In this document: one piece after another, positions 7,942 through 16,289 of the stretch
How the letters are laid out: each line of letters opens with the position of its first letter
Numbering within the stretch: position 1 is the stretch's first letter
NCBI GenBank assembly: GCA_018825985.1
Contig: JAHKAP010000010.1
Span: 1 to 34,988, forward strand
Reading direction: 5' to 3'
DNA: 34,988 nt
DNA from: Candidatus Omnitrophota bacterium
GTDB taxonomy: Bacteria; Omnitrophota; Gorgyraeia; Gygaellales; Profunditerraquicolaceae
Notes under the pieces: generated by a model
The model's input: only the letters and a program-made list of their open reading frames with translations
Databases searched by the model: none
Told to the model about the DNA's origin: nothing
Position numbers and translations under genes: made by a program

Positions 7942-8868
7942 TCACGCTTCTACTCCTTGATTGACCAAAATGGCTGCCCCGAATAAACCGGCGTCGCTGC
8001 CTAAAGCCGCGGACAAAATTTTTACATGCCTGGCCTGCACTCTCATCGCCCGTTCTAGGATGGTTTTTTTTACCTCTTTAAAAAGTATCTTGCCGGCATT
8101 AGCCACGCCTCCGCCAATTACAATACAATCCGGACTAAGTAAATTTACCACCGCGCTCAAGGCTAAACCTAAGCGCCGGCCTACATTTTTCCAGATATCC
8201 GCGGCTTTTTTATCGCCCTTATTAGCCAGATAGCTTAATTCTTCCAAAGATATTTGTTTATGAAATTTACTCTTTGCCTCTTTTAAAATAGCGTTATTAC
8301 CTATATAGGCTTCCAGGCAGGCCTGGCCGCCGCAATTACATTTTGGCCCATATTCATTTATGGGCAAATGCCCGATCTCACCGGTGGCATTGGTGAAACC
8401 ACGAAATATCTCACCATTTATGATCAGACCAGCGCCAACGCCTGTGCCTAAAGTCAGGCAGAGCGCATTCCGGGAACCCTTGGCCGCCCCTTTTTTATAT
8501 TCCGCCAGGGCCATCAGTTTAGCGTCATTGTCTAAAAAAACCGGCAAGCCGATTTTATGCTCCAGTATCAGTTTAAGTTTTACCTCTTTCCATCCGGGTA
8601 TATTGGGAAGAAAATGGACTATCCCATTTTTCGCGTCTATAGGTCCGGGAAGGCCTATGCCTACTCCATTTATCTCGGTCTTTTTTAAGTTATTCTCTGA
8701 TATAACGGTTTTTACCGAATCCGCGATCTGCGCGATCAATCCGGCCTTACTGAAGAAATTCCTGGTGCTTAATACTGATTTTGACCAAATCTTTAAATTA
8801 TGATCCAGAAGGGCTATTTTTATATTAGTCCCCCCCAGGTCAATAGCTATAGTTTTCTTTAACGGCAT
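7942..8868 (-). CDS. ROK-family sugar kinase, probable glucokinase
   Basis: It phosphorylates glucose or a related hexose with ATP in the cytoplasm. The 308 residues carry the ATP phosphate-binding motif IDLGGTNIK at the N-terminus, GIGLPGPID, and the substrate/catalytic segment FLDNDAKLMALAE (D115). A second phosphate motif reads LTLGTGVGAGLI. The ROK zinc site is complete: H167 in GEIGHLPI, then C177, C179 and C184 in CNCGGQAC followed by LEAY. Length is normal and the C-terminus (AGLFGAAIL) is intact despite the adjoining repeat. No Shine-Dalgarno sequence precedes the ATG, and the promoter -10 lies only 8 bases upstream. With malQ and a phosphoglucomutase-like gene in the window it fits alpha-glucan use, but N-acetylmannosamine or other sugars cannot be excluded. 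Confidence 0.92.
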   Translation of the reverse strand: MPLKKTIAIDLGGTNIKIALLDHNLKIWSKSVLSTRNFFSKAGLIAQIADSVKTVISENNLKKTEINGVGIGLPGPIDAKNGIVHFLPNIPGWKEVKLKLILEHKIGLPVFLDNDAKLMALAEYKKGAAKGSRNALCLTLGTGVGAGLIINGEIFRGFTNATGEIGHLPINEYGPKCNCGGQACLEAYIGNNAILKEAKSKFHKQISLEELSYLANKGDKKAADIWKNVGRRLGLALSAVVNLLSPDCIVIGGGVANAGKILFKEVKKTILERAMRVQARHVKILSAALGSDAGLFGAAILVNQGVEA

Positions 8869-8876
8869 AGTTTTTT

Positions 8877-8905
8877 AATATACCGTAAACTCATTGCCTT
8901 GGCAA
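8877..8905 (-). promoter_or_regulatory. Sigma70-like promoter of the ROK kinase, possibly leaderless
   Basis: On the minus strand TTGCCA (+ strand 8900-8905) is followed by a 17-base spacer and TATATT (8877-8882), one mismatch from TATAAT. The -10 ends 8 bases before the ATG at 8866-8868, so transcription would begin at or next to the start codon. The lack of a ribosome-binding site before this ATG agrees with a leaderless message. Confidence 0.55.
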
Positions 8906-8935
8906 GAGATATGTTAAAAATTTATGCAAAAAAAA

Positions 8936-9232
8936 TTACGTTAATCCCGGAAGATTAAATCCGGTTACATCCTTCATTTTCAGGGCAGCCAGCTCATGAG
9001 AACGTTTTATAGCCCTATTCCAAGCGTCCTTTAGCGAAGATTCAAGATTATTAACCTCCAGGCCTGCCAGGCCTACGGTTATCTTCACCTGTTTTAACTC
9101 CTGAGAGCCATTCATAGTCAGTTTAACCAAGCCATCAGAGCTTAAAACCTCAAAATCAATATTATCTAACTCTTTCTTTACATCCTGCATCTTTTTCTGC
9201 ATATCCATTAACGCTTTTAGCTTATCCAGCAT
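8936..9232 (-). CDS. YbaB/EbfC family nucleoid-associated protein
   Basis: YbaB/EbfC proteins are small dimers that bind DNA as tweezers and associate with the nucleoid. The 98 residues show the family layout: N-terminal helix MLDKLKALMDMQKKMQDVKKEL, a central sheet (VLSSDGLVKLTMNGSQELKQVKI), and a C-terminal helix DAWNRAIKRSHELAALKMKDVTG. A strong ribosome site (GAGAGGGG) precedes the ATG. In most bacteria ybaB sits between dnaX and recR; here neither is present, and repeat-rich sequence lies immediately upstream, so the usual gene order has been broken. Confidence 0.92.
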   Translation of the reverse strand: MLDKLKALMDMQKKMQDVKKELDNIDFEVLSSDGLVKLTMNGSQELKQVKITVGLAGLEVNNLESSLKDAWNRAIKRSHELAALKMKDVTGFNLPGLT

Positions 9233-9248
9233 ACCCCTCTCCTATTAT

Positions 9249-9373
9249 GGGGACAGGCCCCCTATTCATAAATAATTCAAATATATACTGATTGCATAAC
9301 ACATTTAACTTTTAATCTTCAGGGGACACTCTGTCGTAAAATATATTATTCCGCATAGACAGGATGTCCCCTG
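9249..9373. repeat. GGGGACA-type palindromic repeats
   Basis: GGGGACAGGCCCCC at 9249-9262 is a short hairpin. Downstream, CAGGGGACACTCTGTC (9320-9335) and GACAGGATGTCCCCTG (9358-9373) are inverted repeats matching at 14 of 16 bases around a 22-base A/T-rich loop. They occupy the 270-base spacer 9233-9502 together with the tandem repeat at 9443-9498. No open frame of interest is present there. Confidence 0.75.
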
Positions 9374-9442
9374 TCTATTTTATAAAAGTGCAAACTGACT
9401 CATCAGAACCAATTATGCTTCATCAAGTTATGAAAAAGGGAC

Positions 9443-9498
9443 CTGACCCCATATCTCTGACCCCATATCTCTGACCCCATATCTCAGATTCCATATCT
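9443..9498. repeat. 14-base tandem repeat CTGACCCCATATCT, four copies
   Basis: Three perfect copies (9443-9456, 9457-9470, 9471-9484) are followed by one degenerate copy (9485-9498, CAGATTCCATATCT). The unit contains the TGACCCCAT core shared with the repeat clusters at 3918-4022 and 19813-19887, but ends in ATCT where those have TTTC. It begins within an inverted-looking GGGACCTGACCCC and stops 4 bases before the stop codon of the phosphatase-family gene. Confidence 0.9.
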
Positions 9499-9502
9499 CA
9501 TA

Positions 9503-10570
9503 CTATAGAAAACAATCTTCCAGCACTTTACCATCTATGGGATGAGTTTTTAAGTTCAAAATATGGGCTATAGTAGCAAAAATATCAGTGTGGTGGACCG
9601 CCCGGTCTATTTTTATATCTTTCTTTATTTTCGGCCCATAAACATACAGCCATGTTTGCCCAGTGGAATCGTATTCACTATGTTGCATGTAGTACCTATC
9701 GCGGCCGTGATCCGAAGTAACAAATAAATAAGTATTGTCTTTATAGAATGGGTCGCTTTGTATGTATTTCCATATATCAAAAATCCTTTCATCGGCATCT
9801 TTTATAGCTAAAACGTAGCGGCCGAATGTATCATAATGAGCGCTATCCGTACCATCCATAACAAAATGCATTATTTTAGGCTTATACCCATTTAAAATTT
9901 TTTTAACTATCCGATACCGCAATTCGTTATTTATATCCCAAAATGACCAGGAAAAATTTATCCGTCCGCTAAATTTTCTAGAATCTGAAGAATCATCCTG
10001 ATTGACTAATTTATTGAAAGACCTGATCGAATTCAATTCCTGCTTATTTAATAACTCTTCCGCTTCGGGAGACACGTGTGCAAATCTCACCCAGCCCGGG
10101 ATTGTGTTTACATCGTAAACCTGATCAATATAAGCTATTGTATCTTCGGTATTCCAATGGCCGACTGACCAGACCTTACTTGAGGGAAGGTTATATTGCT
10201 TAATAACATATTGAAAGACCGACGGAACTTTTAAATTAGAGTATGAAGACATAGTTTTGCCTGTATTAATCGCCAAGATAGATGGCTGATGAAAAGGCAG
10301 GTTCAAATTAACTAAATTAGTATATAATGTGCCATATTTTAACATATTATTCCATAGGTTAGAGATATATTGATGGCTTTCATCATTGATAGTCTCGCTA
10401 TTGCGCACCCCGCCTAATGTGCAAATAATAATATTAGGCATACCAGGCACATCTTCAGCCGTGTTTTCCCTTGCAAAATAATTTCGGCTCAGGATAAAAA
10501 AAAATGAGCAAATTACGAGAAAGGCCGAGATTACTTTATAATTAATATGTTTTGACCTGTGCATCTTCAT
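9503..10570 (-). CDS. Membrane-anchored alkaline-phosphatase-superfamily protein
   Basis: The ATG at 10568-10570 overlaps the stop codon of the preceding gene (ATGA) and has GAGG just upstream, so I prefer it to a frame extension further out; the product has 355 residues. An N-terminal transmembrane anchor (about residues 13-29) is followed by a periplasmic domain of the sulfatase/nucleotide-pyrophosphatase superfamily. Metal-ligand motifs are visible in the second half: MDGTDSAHYDTFG (D and H), TSDHGRD (D and H) and AVHHTDIFATI (H). In the first half, the usual DG(L/F)R metal aspartate appears as LGGVR, and the expected nucleophile Thr/Ser before the NHP-like segment is missing (NLPFHQPSILAINTGK). 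The enzyme may be inactive or use another residue. It is translationally coupled to the large propeller gene and probably works with it. Confidence 0.8.
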   Translation of the reverse strand: MKMHRSKHINYKVISAFLVICSFFFILSRNYFARENTAEDVPGMPNIIICTLGGVRNSETINDESHQYISNLWNNMLKYGTLYTNLVNLNLPFHQPSILAINTGKTMSSYSNLKVPSVFQYVIKQYNLPSSKVWSVGHWNTEDTIAYIDQVYDVNTIPGWVRFAHVSPEAEELLNKQELNSIRSFNKLVNQDDSSDSRKFSGRINFSWSFWDINNELRYRIVKKILNGYKPKIMHFVMDGTDSAHYDTFGRYVLAIKDADERIFDIWKYIQSDPFYKDNTYLFVTSDHGRDRYYMQHSEYDSTGQTWLYVYGPKIKKDIKIDRAVHHTDIFATIAHILNLKTHPIDGKVLEDCFL

Positions 10571-13500
10571 TCTACCTCGGATATTATCTTTTGACCGCGG
10601 ACTCCATAAACATAACAATTTTTAGTCCGGATAACAACCGGTCTTATATAATCAATATATTTATAATCATCCGGCAAATCAATTATTCTTAATACAGTTC
10701 CTTTTTTTAAATCGAGGCTTACTAATTTCGGCTTTATGTCCGCAATATAATCTTTCATATATTCGGAATATGTACCCGGGGGGTCAATATAGCGCTTAGT
10801 AGAAATTATAAAATTTGCCTTACCTAAATACTCCTCAACATTAGATATATTATCGAAAATTCCCCTTACACCTTCGATATCAGCAAGCCACTCCTCTTTG
10901 CCTTTTGTTAAATCCAATGACGCGATATAATATTTTTCTTTGCTATGATACGGCAGGAATATTTTATCGCCAGATATAAAATAATATTTATCCTTATCCG
11001 TATTATACAATTCCCCTCCGGTCCGAAAATCTGTTTTTTCCAGGCCAAAACCCCAAAGCTGTCCGTCCTGTTTTCCAAAATCATATTCCCAATTTAAGGC
11101 TAGAAATCCATTTATTAGTTTATAGCTAGCTACGCTTTTCGACGGGATAATCCTCAATAAATTATTGTTGAAGGTTTCCAGGAAATACTTGCCTTTATCC
11201 CCCATAAAAAATTTACTGTTTGATTTTCTTTTTTCCAGATCTATAACATATGCTTCGGGAATAACATTAAAAACCATAAAACCATCAATAAAATAAACTC
11301 CGTATTCCGTATCATTGTTATTCAGAAAATCCAGCAAAATCTTGCCCCTATAACTAATATCCCTGCCATATACACTAATCTCCTTTAGGGGAGACACAAT
11401 ATATATATTATCTTTAAAAATATGCATTGATTTTATATAATCATATTCCAGAGATTGTGATTTTTTGCTGAATCCCGTAGAAATATCCAAAGAGTACATC
11501 TTATTATCAAAGACAATAATAATGTCGCTATCAATGAATCCAATATGCGAGCTTATATTAAAGCTGTTTAACGTTTTGATATTATTTATATCTTTCATAA
11601 CGCTCCACAGATATTTTCCGCTATGCGCGTCAATTCCTACAACATTTACACCGTCTTTGATTATAAGTGTATCCTCATAAAGATAAGCTTGATCGGCCCT
11701 TGATGTTCTCCTGAACCATTTTATCCCTCCAAATTCATCAACACAGATGATTTGGTCGATCCTTTTGATTAAATAAAAATCTAATTCTTCACTGCCTTTA
11801 ATAACCTCGACCGGAAACGGTCTTAACGATTGTCCGTAAATTTCGTACTGCCGTTTTAAACCAACGCCTGCTTTCTTCTTATCAACAGGCTTATCTTTAT
11901 CGTAATTTTTTAACAACCCTACGCCATAAAGTAAACCCCCCAGCCTTAAGTTAACGCCATCATAATTTACTATTTCATCGGCGTATTTTTTATTTAAATC
12001 TGCAATAAAATCATTCCAGAAATTATCCTTAAATTTGTCCTTGTTGTCTATAACAAACGGTATTAATTTATCCAAGGAAATATTTTTTTGTTTCAATAGG
12101 TTTAAAATACTGCTTTTTAATCTGGTTTCTTTATTATCCCCCGTATTCAAGCTTATAGCTTCTTTTAATGTTTTAAGTAATATGCCCTCCTGTTCTTCTG
12201 TGTATTTTAAATCCCCGGTATCTGCAGTTTGATAGGCCTTAAATTCATAATTAAATAAATTATTCTCATCCGCGATAAAAAAATTATTTCTAGTTGCATT
12301 TACAAGCCATCCACCAAGATGACCACCAATCTCTTTGCATTCAATAGAATCTTTAGCTGCCTTAAGTAAATAAATAAATTCGCCGCACTTAAATAACGTT
12401 ACTTCTTCGCTTAAATAGCTTACGCCGGACAAATATCCCCCTTTTATTTCAAACTCATAGATATTTTTACCAGTGGATAATTCAACTACTTTCAGGACAG
12501 CATTTTTTGTAATTTTATTTGTTTTTTCTAAAAAAACTGCTTTATTGCGGCTTACCCGCAAAATATAAAACTTCTCCGGATCAACTAATACCTGCTTTTT
12601 TAATTCCCCGGACTTTGAATCAATCATATAAAAAAAGTCTGATTCGCGCGGTTTATAGCATAAGGTCTGGCCGGCAACCTGGATAAATTCAGTATCGTAC
12701 TTAATCGGACATTTATTATTGGTATATGGTTTAAGGCAAGATTTATTCCAGTATTCAAATATATTGTACTGCTTGGGTGAATACTTCCTAATCCATATAA
12801 TTGAGCCATTATCCGAATCAATTGAAATTATCGCGCCATAATTGGTGCCAAGTATAACCTCATTGCCATTAACGCATGAAATTGAGCAGGCAGGAGATAA
12901 AAAAGATGATGTCCCGATATAAGTAGTCCATTTTAATTTGCCATCTAAAGCGCTAAATCCGCAAATGAATATTTCTGACCTGGCATTAATAAGCGTCAGA
13001 ATTAAAAATTTCTTATTTAGGATAGGTTTCGCGCCTAAAGTAAATTCACCGAGATTCTTCTGCCAGGCAATCTTCGGCTCAAGTATATTATCAAGCCTCA
13101 GGGCAATTAACTTATGATCTAGCTCGGTAAAAAGCATATCATCGGACAGCAACAATTCATAACCAGCTGAATTTTCATGCAAATGCCTAAATGTATTGTA
13201 GAATTCATAGCCGGATCCATCAAAATTGCCTAAAGACCAGATCTCATTTGAAGTTTTAAGGTCTAAGCAGAATATCCTATATTCATTACGCAATATAACT
13301 GTATTTTTAAAAGTTACCGGAAAAATTAAGCTCTCTTCGTACTTCTTTATCCATTGCCTCAAATCAGTAGATTTAAAAAAGAAATCTCTCAAATTGTCAT
13401 CTTTTAACGAATATTGCCACCTCCGGATAGCTTTATCGTTATTATCCAACACCTTCAAATCAAGACCGGATTTATCTTGAACAGGGATGGATAAGCTTTT

Positions 13501-14019
13501 TTTACCGGCATACTTCGGATTTACCCAAAGCGTATCGTTTTTTTTCAGTAAATCATTTTTATTATATTTCAAACTCAGGTTGTTTTCATATACGCGCTCG
13601 GCTTGCGGACTTAATTCCCGGATGTTAGAATCTGGTATAAAATCGCCATAGAAAGGCGCATTTAGGGATTGCGGAATATTATTAATAAAAATGTTTTCCA
13701 CCTCATTAATTATATTTTCATCCTCCATTTTAGTTATAAATCCATCGATTAATTCTTTTAATCTTTTTGCTGAATCTAAACTTTCTATTTTATTTCTTAT
13801 CTCTTTTAGTTCTTCATATGGATATGTAAGCAATTTTTCCCGGGCTTTTAAAAATGCAATCACGTTATCGCCGGAGAGATAACTCTCTAATTTGTTTAGA
13901 CCGTCCGGGCTTAGCATATCCATTGATATTATCGATTCACAATCTTGTGTAGATGCGAATGCCCATCCAAAGAAAATAACACAGATGAATATATTTATAA
14001 TAAATACCTTCTTCAGCAT
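10567..14019 (-). CDS. Large secreted PQQ-type beta-propeller protein
   Basis: This 1150-residue protein has a signal peptide (hydrophobic residues 5-20, cleavage near AFAST). The body contains two series of PQQ/BamB-like propeller blades, recognisable by their tryptophan-docking ends: DGKLKWTTYIG, NGSIIWIRKYS, FGGIKWFRRTS, SGKYLWSVMKD and KGKEEWLADIEG. A helical stretch of about 120 residues (around 610-720) separates the halves. I see no dehydrogenase active-site set, so a scaffold or binding role is more likely than an enzyme. It starts 5 bases after the FMN-binding gene and overlaps the phosphatase-family gene by 4 bases. Codon use is A/T-rich but like its neighbours. Partner, ligand and pathway are unknown. 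Confidence 0.75.
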   Translation of the reverse strand: MLKKVFIINIFICVIFFGWAFASTQDCESIISMDMLSPDGLNKLESYLSGDNVIAFLKAREKLLTYPYEELKEIRNKIESLDSAKRLKELIDGFITKMEDENIINEVENIFINNIPQSLNAPFYGDFIPDSNIRELSPQAERVYENNLSLKYNKNDLLKKNDTLWVNPKYAGKKSLSIPVQDKSGLDLKVLDNNDKAIRRWQYSLKDDNLRDFFFKSTDLRQWIKKYEESLIFPVTFKNTVILRNEYRIFCLDLKTSNEIWSLGNFDGSGYEFYNTFRHLHENSAGYELLLSDDMLFTELDHKLIALRLDNILEPKIAWQKNLGEFTLGAKPILNKKFLILTLINARSEIFICGFSALDGKLKWTTYIGTSSFLSPACSISCVNGNEVILGTNYGAIISIDSDNGSIIWIRKYSPKQYNIFEYWNKSCLKPYTNNKCPIKYDTEFIQVAGQTLCYKPRESDFFYMIDSKSGELKKQVLVDPEKFYILRVSRNKAVFLEKTNKITKNAVLKVVELSTGKNIYEFEIKGGYLSGVSYLSEEVTLFKCGEFIYLLKAAKDSIECKEIGGHLGGWLVNATRNNFFIADENNLFNYEFKAYQTADTGDLKYTEEQEGILLKTLKEAISLNTGDNKETRLKSSILNLLKQKNISLDKLIPFVIDNKDKFKDNFWNDFIADLNKKYADEIVNYDGVNLRLGGLLYGVGLLKNYDKDKPVDKKKAGVGLKRQYEIYGQSLRPFPVEVIKGSEELDFYLIKRIDQIICVDEFGGIKWFRRTSRADQAYLYEDTLIIKDGVNVVGIDAHSGKYLWSVMKDINNIKTLNSFNISSHIGFIDSDIIIVFDNKMYSLDISTGFSKKSQSLEYDYIKSMHIFKDNIYIVSPLKEISVYGRDISYRGKILLDFLNNNDTEYGVYFIDGFMVFNVIPEAYVIDLEKRKSNSKFFMGDKGKYFLETFNNNLLRIIPSKSVASYKLINGFLALNWEYDFGKQDGQLWGFGLEKTDFRTGGELYNTDKDKYYFISGDKIFLPYHSKEKYYIASLDLTKGKEEWLADIEGVRGIFDNISNVEEYLGKANFIISTKRYIDPPGTYSEYMKDYIADIKPKLVSLDLKKGTVLRIIDLPDDYKYIDYIRPVVIRTKNCYVYGVRGQKIISEVE

Positions 14020-14024
14020 AAACC

Positions 14025-14495
14025 CTATTCCTTAATAACTTCTCTGTTCAGGCCCCCTGCCGGGCCTATTTCAACCACCTCTTGTATTTTTATCTTAAAA
14101 ACTACAAAATCCTTTTCTATCCCTACCTCAAAGATCTTGTGTTTTTTACCGGTAGTTATCCCTTCAATTATCCGCTTAGTGGAAAAGGTTACCTGTCTAT
14201 CCACCAGCTCTTTGGCTATTTTTTCATATTCCTCCCCTTGCTCTATTATTTTTACCGCGCCGTTTATCTGATAACCAGATAGCCCATGCAGATCAATAAA
14301 AGACAAAGAAGCCTTAGGGTTTATCCTTAAATTATCCAAAGTCCTACTTTTAGTATAATCTATTAGATAAATAAAATTACCTTCCGTCTTCAGGAAAAAT
14401 TTAGGCACGGCATTGGGCCGGCCGCTGAAATCGCAGGTACCCATACTCACGAATTCCCTGTTGGTTAAGAAATCTTTTATTTTATCGCTTAGCAT
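14025..14495 (-). CDS. Pyridoxamine-5'-phosphate-oxidase-like FMN-binding split-barrel protein
   Basis: The 156-residue product has the split-barrel opening typical of the family: LTNREFVSMGTCDFSGRPNAVPKFF, then IYLIDYTKSRTLDNLRINPKASLSFID. Such proteins bind FMN, F420 or haem and carry out small-molecule redox reactions. A C-terminal strand (IFEVGIEKDFVVFKIKIQEV) completes the barrel. The ATG at 14493-14495 has GAGG about 10 bases upstream; a TTG at 14508-14510 overlapping the LUD gene stop (TTGA) is the alternative. The last residues continue past the barrel by about 15. Placed between an LUD-domain gene and the propeller gene, it is probably part of the same redox operon. Substrate unknown. 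Confidence 0.8.
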   Translation of the reverse strand: MLSDKIKDFLTNREFVSMGTCDFSGRPNAVPKFFLKTEGNFIYLIDYTKSRTLDNLRINPKASLSFIDLHGLSGYQINGAVKIIEQGEEYEKIAKELVDRQVTFSTKRIIEGITTGKKHKIFEVGIEKDFVVFKIKIQEVVEIGPAGGLNREVIKE

Positions 14496-14506
14496 AAACC
14501 TTATCC

Positions 14507-15136
14507 TCAATAACCTAGGTTCTCGCCCGCTACAAATATTTTTAATCTTCCCGTAACAGCTTCAGCTTCTATAATCAAAATCTGGCAACACATCCTTTTA
14601 TATTCCGGAGAAAAACATTCATCCTGGCGGCAAATTCCGTCGGATGAACAAGCAGACTGCCAATTCAGCCGCTTGCAATTTAAAGGCGTAGCGTATTCCC
14701 TAGACCTTTTGATTGCCTCTTCCAAATTAGAAACAATCTTATTCACGCCGGAAACAATAATCACATTTTTCGCGTAAGAAACTCCGCTGATCCGGTTACC
14801 GAAAGCGCTAAAAAAAACCAATTCCCCGGACTTAGCAATAGCATTGGGGCTGGCTAGGTAATAATCTGCCTGGGTTGCCCCGAGCTTTCTTAATTCCAGG
14901 CTTTCTTCCCGGCTTAATCCAGGCAGATAAGGATTAAAAACTTTATTACCTCTTGTTTCCAAAGCTTTTACTATGCCTATCTGCTCCAGGGTCTTAGAAC
15001 CGGAAATACCTACGGAAGATGAAACCGGTATTAACTCCAATATACTATCCCTGGCTTGAATTGCCTTTTCGCAATATATACCCTGAATATTCCTTTTTTG
15101 CCAATTTCTTAACAAAACTTCTAAATTTTTGTCCAT
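14507..15136 (-). CDS. LUD-domain protein (LutC/YkgG-like, DUF162)
   Basis: LUD proteins include subunits of the lactate-utilisation complex and related flavin- or Fe-S-linked redox factors. The 209 residues match the single-domain form: an N-terminal helix (MDKNLEVLLRNWQKRNIQGIY), the VGISGSKTLEQIGIVKAL nucleotide-type motif, a central ADYYLASPNAIAKSGELVF segment and VIIVSGVNKIVSNLEEAI. The C-terminal part is cysteine-rich (C164SSDGIC, RQDEC, MCC), which might ligate metal. Nothing resembling LutA or LutB is nearby, so a lactate role is not supported. It starts 4 bases after tlpA and has only a weak ribosome site, which suggests coupling. Confidence 0.85.
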   Translation of the reverse strand: MDKNLEVLLRNWQKRNIQGIYCEKAIQARDSILELIPVSSSVGISGSKTLEQIGIVKALETRGNKVFNPYLPGLSREESLELRKLGATQADYYLASPNAIAKSGELVFFSAFGNRISGVSYAKNVIIVSGVNKIVSNLEEAIKRSREYATPLNCKRLNWQSACSSDGICRQDECFSPEYKRMCCQILIIEAEAVTGRLKIFVAGENLGY

Positions 15137-15140
15137 ATTT

Positions 15141-15620
15141 TTAGTTACGAATTATTTTTTTATAATCATCTTTAGGAAAATAATTCTCCTGAAGCCGGAT
15201 ACTCCCCTTATCATTAACTATTACATAAGTTGGCACGCCAAAAACACCATAAGACCTGGCCACGCTGCCAGCCTGATCCAACAGCACCGGAAAAGTTAAA
15301 TTGTAAGGCTCAATAAATTTAGAGACTTTGGCCAATGGTTCACCGATATTTATAGCCAAAACTTCCACCTTTTCATTTTTTAACTCCTCACTCATCCGAT
15401 TTATTACTTTTAGTTCCTCGCGGCAGAAAGGGCACCAGGTAGTCCAAAATAACATAATTACCGACTGTTTGCCTTTATAGCTGCTTAAGGTAAATGGTTT
15501 ATTATTTAAATCCGGGAGCGTGAAATCAGGAGCTGGTTTTGCCTCTTCGGTAAAAGCCTGTGTGGAAAAAACCGCGAACATTAAACTAAAAATAAAAAAT
15601 AAACCAAAATATTTTTTCAC
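15141..15620 (-). CDS. tlpA: TlpA/ResA-like thiol-disulfide oxidoreductase
   Basis: It is an exported thioredoxin-fold protein that reduces disulfides outside the cytoplasm, for example in cytochrome c maturation. The 159 residues start with a signal peptide or anchor (KKYFGLFFIFSLMFAVFST), followed by APDFTLPDLNNKPFTLSSYKGK, the active site WCPFC (C63, C66) and the cis-proline motif FGVPTYVIV. The start is a GTG at 15618-15620 that directly follows the ccdA stop, with GGGAG upstream. CcdA next door is the usual electron donor for such proteins. The C-terminal helix is short, so the end may be slightly trimmed. No cytochrome biogenesis gene is in the window, so its target is open. Confidence 0.92.
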   Translation of the reverse strand: MKKYFGLFFIFSLMFAVFSTQAFTEEAKPAPDFTLPDLNNKPFTLSSYKGKQSVIMLFWTTWCPFCREELKVINRMSEELKNEKVEVLAINIGEPLAKVSKFIEPYNLTFPVLLDQAGSVARSYGVFGVPTYVIVNDKGSIRLQENYFPKDDYKKIIRN

Positions 15621-16289
15621 TTAGATTCTCCCTATGGCAGTGTAAATATAATAAACTCCCACACTTATCAATATAAACGCGCAGAACCTTTCAATATACA
15701 ATAACCATTTGCCTAATTTGGGCAGCCCGATTAAAATACTGCTGAAAGTTCCGACTATAATCAAGATTAAGCCCATGCCATAGGCAAAACTTAATAAAAG
15801 GGTCATGCCGTAAAATACATCTTTTTTAGTAAAAAGTACGGTCAGGATACCGCCTAACACCGGAGTGACGCAAGGCGAGATTATTAATCCTGAGCTTAAG
15901 CCTAAAAATAAAGTCGACAAATAATTATTTTTCCTGAAAATCATCGGCTTGGCCAAACTTGGCAGAGATAACTGAAAGACACCAAGCATAGACAACCCGA
16001 AAATAATCATAACCAGGCCAACCAGAATATAAGTTACCGGGTGAGCGGTAAACGAGCCAAAAAATTTTCCGGTTAAAGAAGCCAAAAGCCCGAGTATCGA
16101 ATAAGTAATAGCTATACCACTGACATAAACCAGGCTTAAAGTAAATCCGCGGCGTTTAGAGCCGCCTGATCTTATCCCGATATAGCTGGCGCTGATAGGT
16201 ATCAAAGGATACACGCAAGGCGTGAAGCTTAAAATAACACCTCCAAAAAAAGCAAAGAGGTAATCTATAGGGTTACCTGAGGGATTCAT
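15621..16289 (-). CDS. ccdA: CcdA/DsbD-type transmembrane electron carrier
   Basis: CcdA carries electrons from cytoplasmic thioredoxin across the membrane to exported thiol proteins. The 222-residue product has six hydrophobic segments and the two redox cysteines C25 (FTPCVYPLIP) and C140 (ISPCVTPVLGG), each followed by the proline-rich turn that defines the family. Length is that of the six-helix CcdA, without the DsbD end domains. The ATG lies inside the end of cutA (17-base overlap), and the stop abuts the tlpA start, so the CcdA-TlpA pair is almost certainly co-expressed. Confidence 0.93.
   Translation of the reverse strand: MNPSGNPIDYLFAFFGGVILSFTPCVYPLIPISASYIGIRSGGSKRRGFTLSLVYVSGIAITYSILGLLASLTGKFFGSFTAHPVTYILVGLVMIIFGLSMLGVFQLSLPSLAKPMIFRKNNYLSTLFLGLSSGLIISPCVTPVLGGILTVLFTKKDVFYGMTLLLSFAYGMGLILIIVGTFSSILIGLPKLGKWLLYIERFCAFILISVGVYYIYTAIGRI

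Noticed and set aside
8360-8803. 147-codon plus-strand open frame within the ROK kinase
   Set aside because: It is antisense to a clear ROK gene with complete motifs; the composition reflects the opposite strand, and there is no family resemblance.
12624-12821. Short overlapping minus-strand frame within the propeller gene
   Set aside because: Lies wholly inside the 1150-codon frame with no ribosome site or recognisable fold.
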